Below are positions 18,630 to 25,706 of a stretch of DNA of 64,000 nt, piece by piece (the first letter of the stretch is position 1; each line of letters starts with the position of its first letter). The DNA comes from Bradyrhizobium roseum (lineage in GTDB: Bacteria > Pseudomonadota > Alphaproteobacteria > Rhizobiales > Xanthobacteraceae). The DNA is taken from positions 2,170,001 to 2,234,000 of the forward strand of contig NZ_CP129212.1 of the NCBI RefSeq assembly GCF_030413175.1, read 5' to 3'. Both the position numbers and the translations under genes were made by a program. The notes below the pieces were generated by a model. The model saw nothing but the letters and a program-made list of their open reading frames with translations, was not told where the DNA came from and searched no databases.

Positions 18630-19678
18630 GACAGTTTCTCCAGTGCGGCGGCGAAGATCGCCGCGGACTGCCGCCAGGTGGGTAACGTCCCCGCCGATGC
18701 CCACGCGCCGTCCGCGAACCTCCGCCGCAACTCGGCGTCAGCGATCAATTGACGCAGGGCCGCGCTCAGTTCAGCTGCGTCTCCGGGGGAAACCAGCAGG
18801 CCCGCCGCTGGCGGGACCGTATCGGGAATGGCTCCAGCCTTGGTCCCGATCACGGGCAAGCCGCGAGACAGTGCCTCGCTGTAAGCCATGCCATATCCCT
18901 CGAAACGGGAAGCGAGGACGAACACGTCCGCCTCGTCATAGAGCGCCGTGAGGCGTTCGGAGGACACCTCGCCAACCACCGCGATGCGGCCCGAAAGCCC
19001 ATATTCCGATATGCAGGCCAAAAGCCGTGCCGCTTCGCTCGGATCGCGGGTGAGATCGCCGGCAATCGTCAGCCGCCACGGAAGTTCAGCCAATGTCGCC
19101 AGCGCGGCAACGAGCACGTCGAATCCTTTCCGGGGCGTGACGGCGCCGACGGCGAGCAAATGCGGCGTGCCGTCCCGGCTTCCCCGCGCGCGCGGCGCCG
19201 GATCGCTGCCGGGCCTGGCGACGGTGATGCGCCCGGCCGGTACTTCATAACCAGAAGCGACGAGTTTTGCCGTCGCAGGGCTGGTCACCACGACTGCGCG
19301 CACCGACGCGAGCGCTGCCCGCTCGCTGCGATGCAAGGCGTCGGCGCGTTCGGCCGACAGCCCCCATTCCAGCGCGAGCGGATGATGCACCAGCCCGAGC
19401 AACGGATGGCGGCCTGCAACGTCCGCCGCGACATCCGGCAACACTCCCAAAGCCAGGCCGTCGATCACGATCGGCTGGCCGTCAGGTATCTTCAGCAGGA
19501 GCGATCGCGCAGCGGATCGCGTTGCCTCGTCAGGCGAAGGAAATCCGTCGCCGATGTCGAGGCATTCGACGTCCCAGCCCAGTTGCCGGAGTTCGGCCAT
19601 GATCCTCTTGTCATACGCATAGCCGCCGGTCGGCGTATCGAGGCTGCCCGGCACCGCGAAGACGACGCGCTTCACCAC
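18626..19678 (-). CDS. Family 4 (GT-B) glycosyltransferase
   Basis: A 350-residue GT-B glycosyltransferase. The N-terminal glycine-rich loop is DTPTGGYAYDKRIM; the C-terminal nucleotide-sugar domain starts at HLLAVGAVTPRKGFDVLVAAL and carries the E-X7-E motif in FEGYGMAYSEALSRG. It would transfer a sugar from a nucleotide donor to an unknown acceptor in the cytoplasm. It overlaps the PTPS homologue upstream by 7 bases and the methyltransferase downstream by 4, so all are likely in one operon. The pairing of a glycosyltransferase with GTP-cyclohydrolase-type genes is reminiscent of glycosylated pterins. Confidence 0.88.
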   Translation of the reverse strand: MVKRVVFAVPGSLDTPTGGYAYDKRIMAELRQLGWDVECLDIGDGFPSPDEATRSAARSLLLKIPDGQPIVIDGLALGVLPDVAADVAGRHPLLGLVHHPLALEWGLSAERADALHRSERAALASVRAVVVTSPATAKLVASGYEVPAGRITVARPGSDPAPRARGSRDGTPHLLAVGAVTPRKGFDVLVAALATLAELPWRLTIAGDLTRDPSEAARLLACISEYGLSGRIAVVGEVSSERLTALYDEADVFVLASRFEGYGMAYSEALSRGLPVIGTKAGAIPDTVPPAAGLLVSPGDAAELSAALRQLIADAELRRRFADGAWASAGTLPTWRQSAAIFAAALEKLS

Positions 19679-20073
19679 AAGGGCGCTTCGTACTGTGCGC
19701 GCGCGACGTGCGATTCGGACAGCGTGATGCGCAGCGCCTTGAGTTCGCGGCCGGGACGGCCAAGTTCGCCGGCGCGCGCGGGCTTCGCCAGGCCGTCGAA
19801 GATGTATTTGGACAGGAATTCCGTCGTCGTGTTCTTGCCCTTGAATTCCGGCACTTCGTCGAGATTTTGATAATTGAGCGGCCCAAGCACCGCCTTGAGC
19901 GCCTCATGCGCGCGGCCGATATCGATCACGATCGCATTGTCGTCGAGGGTCTCGGCGATGAAGGCGGCATCGATCACGAATGTGGCGCCATGCATCTTCT
20001 GTGCGGGTCCAAAGACGGCGCCCTTGAAGGAATGGGCGATCATGATGTGATCGCGAACTTCTACGGTGAACAC
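19672..20073 (-). CDS. 6-pyruvoyl-tetrahydropterin synthase/QueD-family protein with altered active site
   Basis: A 133-residue T-fold protein, normal length for the family. Alignment by eye to E. coli QueD shows that key residues are replaced. Zinc ligands His14 and His28 are present, but the third (HGH) is HGA, with Ala30. The catalytic cysteine four residues before His28 is Ala24, and the catalytic Asp-His pair is Asn67-Tyr68 (LNYQNLDEVPEF against LDHHYLNDIPGL). The conserved Glu after the PT/TT segment (Glu85) and the C-terminal ESH remain. It therefore should not carry out the usual PTPS or QueD reaction. The GTG start at 20073 has AGGAG upstream. It lies 9 bases after the dehydrogenase stop. 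Confidence 0.85.
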   Translation of the reverse strand: MFTVEVRDHIMIAHSFKGAVFGPAQKMHGATFVIDAAFIAETLDDNAIVIDIGRAHEALKAVLGPLNYQNLDEVPEFKGKNTTTEFLSKYIFDGLAKPARAGELGRPGRELKALRITLSESHVARAQYEAPLW

Positions 20074-20082
20074 GGCGGCTCC

Positions 20083-21072
20083 TTAAGGGTAGGTGATGGG
20101 TTGGCAGAGTACACCGCTGCCGGCCTCGAGAACATTCGGCAAGCGCGCGGGCAGATCGCGAAAGGCAACAGGGGGCGCCAGCAAGGCATCGAGCCTGGGA
20201 TCGCCCAGCAGCGCGATTGCGGCGGCAAGCCGGCGGCCGTATGTCCAGCGCGGACGATGCGATGGCGCGATGCGTCCGACCTGGCTCGATATCAGCCGAA
20301 GCCGGCGGCTGTGGAACGGCCCGCCAAGCATTGCCGTCACCGGCGCATCGCCATACCAGCTCATTTCCAACACCGTCGCTTCGTCGCCGGCCAGTTCGAG
20401 CGCCGTCCGCAATCCATCGGGCGATCCGCTGGCGTGAACGACGAGATCGCAGTCGGCTTTGGCGTTTGCGGGCTCTGCAAAGCCAACCCCGAGTTGGCCT
20501 GCTAATTCCGCCCGGCTGCCGTTGATGTCGATGAGCGTGACATCCGTTCCGGGAATCCGCCCGCACAGATAGGCGACGAGGGCGCCGACCACGCCGGCTC
20601 CGACCACCGCGATGCGGTCGGCCGGACCTGGCGCGGCGTCCCACACGCCGTTCAGCGCCGTTTCCATGTTGGCCGCCAGCACCGCACGCAATGGCGGAAC
20701 AGCCTCCGGGAGCACAACGACCGCGTCGGAAGGGATGTTGAACGCGGTCTGGTGCGGATGGAGCGCAAAGACGGTCTTGCCGCGCAAGACATCGCTGCCG
20801 TTCTCGATCTGTCCGACCGCGGCGTAGCCATATTTGACCGGAAACGGGAAATCGCCGGCCATGAACGGCGCGCGCATCCGCTGGAATTCGCCCGGGGGGA
20901 TGCGGCCGTCAAAGACCAGCGATTCCGTGCCGCGGCTGATGGCGCTGAAAAGGGCTTTTACACGCACTTCGCCGGCACCGGGCGGCGGGGTCAGTTCCTC
21001 GCGGAGTTCGACCTGTCTGGGACCACGATACCACAAAGCCGAGGTCGTCGTAGCGCCGGCGCTGACAGCCAT
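20083..21072 (-). CDS. MDR-superfamily (zinc-type alcohol dehydrogenase-like) oxidoreductase lacking catalytic-zinc cysteine
   Basis: A 329-residue medium-chain dehydrogenase: a GroES-like half (GAGEVRVKALFSAISRGTES), then a Rossmann half with IAVVGAGVVGALVAYLCG and an acidic strand end LIDINGSRAEL. The usual catalytic-zinc Cys-X2-Asp near the GroES start is replaced by SRGTE, the ISxGTE pattern seen in BchC-like proteins, and no structural-zinc four-cysteine lobe is visible. NAD(P)H-dependent reduction or oxidation is likely; the substrate is unknown. The start could also be the ATG at 21099. It is the first gene of the leftward pteridine-cluster operon. Confidence 0.82.
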   Translation of the reverse strand: MAVSAGATTTSALWYRGPRQVELREELTPPPGAGEVRVKALFSAISRGTESLVFDGRIPPGEFQRMRAPFMAGDFPFPVKYGYAAVGQIENGSDVLRGKTVFALHPHQTAFNIPSDAVVVLPEAVPPLRAVLAANMETALNGVWDAAPGPADRIAVVGAGVVGALVAYLCGRIPGTDVTLIDINGSRAELAGQLGVGFAEPANAKADCDLVVHASGSPDGLRTALELAGDEATVLEMSWYGDAPVTAMLGGPFHSRRLRLISSQVGRIAPSHRPRWTYGRRLAAAIALLGDPRLDALLAPPVAFRDLPARLPNVLEAGSGVLCQPITYP

Positions 21073-21190
21073 TTTCTTCGATCTCGGACTGGAATTCATG
21101 ACGGCAGGACGTGTTATAGACAATACTCTGCACCGCCCGTGGGCGAATGAGAAGCCGTAACCTGATCTGCTGCCGGTAGCCCGCCCCGCC

Positions 21191-22972
21191 ATGATTCAAG
21201 CCAACGCCGCCGACAACAGAATGTTCGCCAGGCGGGCGGTTTTTGCCGCCCTGTTCTCGATTACCATCGCTGCATCGCTATGGCTTGCTGCGGTCGCCTT
21301 GGCGCCCGGTGGATTTGGCGTCCTTGATCTTGCCGCGCTTGTCCTGTTTGCCATCACCTTGCCCTGGATGGCCGCCGGGTTCGCGAATGCCGTGATCGGT
21401 TTCATCATCATGCGCTTTTCCGCCGATCCGGTCGCGGCAGTTCTGCCTGCGGCCGGAATGATCGGCGATGAACAGCCCGTGACGGCGTCGACGGCCATCC
21501 TGCTGTGTATGCGCAACGAATTGCCGCGGCGTATCATCCGCAATCTCGAGACGATGCTCGAGGGACTCCACGATTCCGGCTATGGAGAGCAGTTCCATCT
21601 CTACCTCCTCAGCGATACCAGCGATGCCCATCTTGCGGCGAGCGAAGAGGCGCTGTTTTCGGAGCTGATTGGGCGCTGGCGCGACCGGATCGCGATCGAC
21701 TACCGCCGCCGCACGGTGAATACCGGCTTCAAGGCCGGCAATGTCCGCGAGTTTTGCGAACGCTGGGGCAGCCGCCACGAATTCGCCGTCACGCTCGATG
21801 CTGACAGTTTTATGTCGGCGGACGCCATCATCCGCCTGGTGCGGATCATGCAGGTCGATCCCAGGCTCGGCATTTTGCAGGGCCTGATCGTGGGGCTGCC
21901 GTCGACGAGCCTGTTCGCCCGAATCTTCCAGTTCGGCATGCGGCTCGGCATGCGCTCCTACACCATCGGAAGCGCGTGGTGGCAGTCCGATTGCGGGCCC
22001 TATTGGGGACACAACGCCATCCTGCGGCTCGAGCCGTTCATGAAGCACTGCCAGCTCCCGGTGCTGTCCGGGAGCGGCGAGGCGGAGCGGCATATCCTCA
22101 GCCACGACCAGATCGAGGCCGCGCTGATGCGCGCGGCAGGCTATCATGTGCGCGTCCTGCCGCGCGAGGATCTCGGCTGGGAGGAAAATCCGCCGACGCT
22201 GCTGGAGTTCATGCGCCGCGACCTGCGCTGGTGCCAGGGCAACATGCAGTACTGGCGGTTTCTGTTGCTGCCAACACTCCGGCCGGTTAGCCGCTATCAG
22301 CTCGTGCTCGCGATCCTGATGTTCATCGGTTCGCCGGCCTGGATCGGCTTGCTGGTCCTCGCCACGATCGCGCTCGCAACGAGTGATGATCCCGCCACGA
22401 TCATGCGCGCCGATGCCGGCGGCGCGTTGCTGATCTGGGTGCTCGTGATGTGGTTCTCGCCGAAGATTGCGGGCGCGCTCGACGTCCTGCTGGCGCGGCA
22501 GGAGCGGCGCGCGTTCGGCGGCGCGGGCAGATTCTCCGTCAACTTCGTCATCGAGACGATCTACTCCATCATCCTGTGCCCGATCCTCTGGATCAGTCAC
22601 ACGATCTTTCTGTTCGGACTGCTGTTCAATCGCGAGATTGGCTGGATGGGCCAGGTTCGTGACGATCATGCGGTGCCGTTACCCCTGGCATTGCAGGATC
22701 TCTGGCCGCAGACATTGGTCGGATGCGCATCGCTCGGCCTTGTACTCGCGAATCAGCCATGGGCGCTGCCGTACGTTCTGCTGCTTGCCGGCGGCCCGGC
22801 TTTGTCGGTCCCCTTCGCGATGGTGACCGCCTGGCCTGCGATCGGCGAACTGGCCGCGCGTGTCGGCATCGGCCGGATTCCGGAGGAGACGGTCACACCT
22901 GAGGATCTGCTTGAACTGGCGTTGCCCGCGATCAAGTCGGAGAGCCCGCCGCCTCTGACCAACTCGGTCTAG
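21191..22972 (+). CDS. OpgH/MdoH-like membrane glucosyltransferase
   Basis: A 593-residue GT2-family membrane enzyme: two N-terminal membrane segments, a cytoplasmic catalytic domain and several C-terminal membrane segments. Catalytic signs are LDADSF (DXD), GHNAILR, SHDQIEAA and RRDLRWCQGN (equivalent of QXXRW). OpgH polymerises beta-1,2-glucan backbones of osmoregulated periplasmic glucans at the inner membrane. It is shorter than E. coli OpgH, which has extra N-terminal sequence, and no opgG lies nearby. It begins a three-gene rightward run with an FkbM methyltransferase and a membrane glycosyltransferase-like protein. Confidence 0.9.
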   Translation: MIQANAADNRMFARRAVFAALFSITIAASLWLAAVALAPGGFGVLDLAALVLFAITLPWMAAGFANAVIGFIIMRFSADPVAAVLPAAGMIGDEQPVTASTAILLCMRNELPRRIIRNLETMLEGLHDSGYGEQFHLYLLSDTSDAHLAASEEALFSELIGRWRDRIAIDYRRRTVNTGFKAGNVREFCERWGSRHEFAVTLDADSFMSADAIIRLVRIMQVDPRLGILQGLIVGLPSTSLFARIFQFGMRLGMRSYTIGSAWWQSDCGPYWGHNAILRLEPFMKHCQLPVLSGSGEAERHILSHDQIEAALMRAAGYHVRVLPREDLGWEENPPTLLEFMRRDLRWCQGNMQYWRFLLLPTLRPVSRYQLVLAILMFIGSPAWIGLLVLATIALATSDDPATIMRADAGGALLIWVLVMWFSPKIAGALDVLLARQERRAFGGAGRFSVNFVIETIYSIILCPILWISHTIFLFGLLFNREIGWMGQVRDDHAVPLPLALQDLWPQTLVGCASLGLVLANQPWALPYVLLLAGGPALSVPFAMVTAWPAIGELAARVGIGRIPEETVTPEDLLELALPAIKSESPPPLTNSV

Positions 22973-22975
22973 CCG

Positions 22976-23719
22976 ATGTTCGGCGCCATCAGGACCGCGC
23001 GAGCCACCTTCCGGTCATTTCGCATTTATTACGGAGACCGGAAGCGGGCAGCGGCGATGGACCGGTTCTATCGCCAGTTCGTCCGCCCCGGCGATCTCGT
23101 ATTCGACGTCGGCGCACATGTCGGCGATCGCGTTGCCTCGTTCCAGCGGATCGGCGCGCGCGTCCTCGCGGTTGAGCCGCAGCCGGCCATGGTGCGGGCG
23201 CTCCGGCTGCTCTATGGCCGCAGCAGATCGGTGACCATCGAGGCGCTGGCGGTGGGCCGTGAGCCGGGCAGGGCGCGCATGCTGATCAACGTCGATAACC
23301 CGACGGTGTCGTCGATTTCTCCGGCTTTCGTCAAAGCCGCCGATGGCGCGCCGGGCTGGGAAACCCAGCGCTGGAGCGAGACCGCGGAGATCGAAGTCAC
23401 CACGCTGGATGCCTTGGTCGCCGGGCATGGCGTTCCCGCCTTCATCAAGCTCGACGTGGAAGGCTTTGAGGCGGAGGCCTTGTCGGGCCTGTCGCAGCCA
23501 GTGCCTGCGCTGTCGTTTGAATTCACCACCATCCAGCGCGACGTCGGGCTTGCCTGCATCGAGCGATGTGCGGCATTGGGCTACGCGCGTTTCAACGCGG
23601 CGCTTGGCGAGAGCCAGGCGCTGATCGGCGACTGGATGAGTGCGCCGGACGTCGCCCGTTGGCTGACTGAGCTGCCGCAGACGGCGAATTCCGGAGACAT
23701 CTATGCCGTCGCGGACTGA
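22976..23719 (+). CDS. FkbM family methyltransferase
   Basis: A 247-residue protein starting 3 bases after the OpgH-like stop. It shows the FkbM pattern: SAM motif LVFDVGAHVGDRVASF, acidic strand end VLAVEPQPAMV, and the characteristic IKLDVEGFEAEALSGL. FkbM enzymes O-methylate sugars, polyketides and other small molecules. Its position suggests it methylates a glycan or the product of a neighbouring glycosyltransferase. It overlaps the next gene by 17 bases. Confidence 0.9.
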   Translation: MFGAIRTARATFRSFRIYYGDRKRAAAMDRFYRQFVRPGDLVFDVGAHVGDRVASFQRIGARVLAVEPQPAMVRALRLLYGRSRSVTIEALAVGREPGRARMLINVDNPTVSSISPAFVKAADGAPGWETQRWSETAEIEVTTLDALVAGHGVPAFIKLDVEGFEAEALSGLSQPVPALSFEFTTIQRDVGLACIERCAALGYARFNAALGESQALIGDWMSAPDVARWLTELPQTANSGDIYAVAD

Positions 23720-25046
23720 ACGACCATCGCTACAGCCCCGCGCTGTGATGATCTCCGTCGCCGTGCTGCTCGCCGCGGGCTTCGGCCTGACGCTGCTGAT
23801 CTTCTATCCCGGTGTCATGACTTACGACGCCAAGTTCGTGTACGAGGACATCGCCAAGGGCACGATGGGCGACTGGCAGTCGCCGGTCATGGTCTGGCTG
23901 TGGGGCGTGATCGATCCGATCGCTCCCGGTCCCGGCAGCATGTTCCTTCTCATTGCGACGACCTACTGGGCGGGCTTTGGCATGCTGTCGCTCGCGCTCG
24001 CTTCCCGCGGCAAGACCGTCGCGCTGCTGCTGCCGCTGCTGGCGATGACGCCGCCGGCTCTTGCCTTTGCCGGCATCATCTGGCGGGACGTTCTGCTGGC
24101 GACGTGCTGGCTGCTCGCCGCAACAGTCGCCTTCGCGGTATCTGAACGCCAGTCCCCGATCAGGCCGGCCGGGCAAGGGCTGGCGCTGGTGTTGTTGATA
24201 TCAGGGGTGCTGCTGAGGCCGAACGCGCTGCTGGCTGCGCCGATCCTCGCGGCCTACATCGTCTGGCTGTCGCGTGTGTCACTGCGCAGGACTGCCATCC
24301 TCTATGTCCCCGCCATGATTGGCCTGTTCGGTACCGTGCAACTTGCCTACTACGGCATGCTGGACGCCAAGCGACAGCATCCGCTGCAAACGATCATGAT
24401 CTTCGATCTCGGCGGTATCAGCCACTTTGCGAAGCAGAACCAGTTCCCCGTCGCGTGGAGCGAGTCCGAGAGCGCGATGCTGCTCAACGGCTGCTATCAG
24501 CCGACGATGTGGGATATTTATTGGCGGCTCAAGCCGTGTGATTTCGTCATGCGCAAGGTCGAGCGCGAAACGGGCTTGTTCGGCACACCGGCGATACCGA
24601 GCGCTTGGCTAACGGCGGTGCTCCATCATCCGGTCGCCTACCTGCAGCATCGCTCGGCCTTCATGTGGAACTTTCTCGCCGCCGACAATCTGGGAATGTG
24701 GACGGCCGACGTTGAACACCCGATGGAGAGGGTCTACGCCGATCGCGCGGCCTTTAACGCCCTGGTCGCGGCGCACGATGCCATCAAGCCGACGCCCTTT
24801 CTCCGCGCGGGATTCTGGCTTCTGGCCTGTATCGTCATCTGTGGCTGGAGCTGGAGGCGAAGCGGCCCGCGCGAAGCGTCCTTTGCGCTGGCCGTCTGCG
24901 GTTCGGCGACGGTCTATGTCGCGAGCTTCTATGCCCTCGGCGTGGCGTCCGACTTCCGCTATGGCTATTGGGCGGTGCTGGCCGCGATCGCGGGCGGCAT
25001 CGTCGCGTCGTCCGGCGAAGCGAGGACAAACGAGCCAGAGGGTTAA
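23703..25046 (+). CDS. Polytopic membrane protein, GT39/ArnT-like glycosyltransferase candidate
   Basis: A 447-residue protein with about ten membrane segments. After the first helix it has FYPGVMTYDAKFVYEDI and MGDWQSPVMVWLWGVI, the acidic-loop pattern of lipid-linked-sugar (GT-C) transferases, and a second loop IIWRDVLLATCW. GT-C enzymes use polyprenyl-phosphate sugars on the periplasmic side. It overlaps the FkbM gene by 17 bases and converges on the cytochrome c gene with 6 bases between stops. Substrate and reaction are inferred only from topology. Confidence 0.7.
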   Translation: MPSRTERPSLQPRAVMISVAVLLAAGFGLTLLIFYPGVMTYDAKFVYEDIAKGTMGDWQSPVMVWLWGVIDPIAPGPGSMFLLIATTYWAGFGMLSLALASRGKTVALLLPLLAMTPPALAFAGIIWRDVLLATCWLLAATVAFAVSERQSPIRPAGQGLALVLLISGVLLRPNALLAAPILAAYIVWLSRVSLRRTAILYVPAMIGLFGTVQLAYYGMLDAKRQHPLQTIMIFDLGGISHFAKQNQFPVAWSESESAMLLNGCYQPTMWDIYWRLKPCDFVMRKVERETGLFGTPAIPSAWLTAVLHHPVAYLQHRSAFMWNFLAADNLGMWTADVEHPMERVYADRAAFNALVAAHDAIKPTPFLRAGFWLLACIVICGWSWRRSGPREASFALAVCGSATVYVASFYALGVASDFRYGYWAVLAAIAGGIVASSGEARTNEPEG

Positions 25047-25052
25047 AGCCGC

Positions 25053-25574
25053 CTATTTCTTCGGTTCAGCCGACGCGCTCCAGGCCTTGTAGTCGCCGTC
25101 GGAAACGTCAGACAGTTTCTTGACGAACGCCGCGATCGACCAGATCTCATCGTCCTTGGCGCCGGCCTGCTCAAAGCTCGGCATTCCCGTCATGTTGATG
25201 CCGTTCTTGATCACCCAGAACAGTTGCGCGGGCGAAAGATCCCCCGCGACCTTCTTCAGGTCCGGCGGGTAGGGATGCAGCCCTTCCGAATATTTTTGCC
25301 ACATGACGCCCGGCGCGCCGTGGCAGTTCGCGCAGCCGAAACTGGCGTAAGCCTTGGCGCCGGCCTGGACCATGGCGGCGTCGCCAAATGACGCCGGTGG
25401 GCTGTCATTGGCGTGGCGATTGATCGACGCGGTCCGCACCCGCGTCAGGGCCCATGTGACGGCGGCCGGGTCTTCGTTGGTTCCCGCCACACTGTAGTAC
25501 CCGCCGAAGAAGAAAACCCCCATTCCGATGCCGGCCACGATCGCCAGGGCACCGATTGCCGCAAGGAAACGCAT
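25053..25574 (-). CDS. Membrane-anchored class I cytochrome c
   Basis: A 173-residue protein with an N-terminal hydrophobic segment (LAAIGALAIVAGIGMGVFFF) that is either a signal anchor or a signal peptide. A single haem c site CANCH is at residues 81-85, with a likely distal Met in MTGMPSFEQAG. It would carry electrons in the periplasm. The partner is not evident: the gene is alone between a convergent membrane protein and a divergent sulfatase-fold gene, and I saw no FNR box in its promoter. Confidence 0.9.
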   Translation of the reverse strand: MRFLAAIGALAIVAGIGMGVFFFGGYYSVAGTNEDPAAVTWALTRVRTASINRHANDSPPASFGDAAMVQAGAKAYASFGCANCHGAPGVMWQKYSEGLHPYPPDLKKVAGDLSPAQLFWVIKNGINMTGMPSFEQAGAKDDEIWSIAAFVKKLSDVSDGDYKAWSASAEPKK

Positions 25575-25706
25575 GCAAGTCTCCGCTCGTGTTTGGCGCC
25601 CGAAGCCTAATGGTGGCCCAGTTCGGGAATAACCAACCGCTCGAAAGGTTGCATAGGATAGGATGACACAAGCAAATTTTACCCGGCGCTTTGCGATCGA
25701 ACTTCA

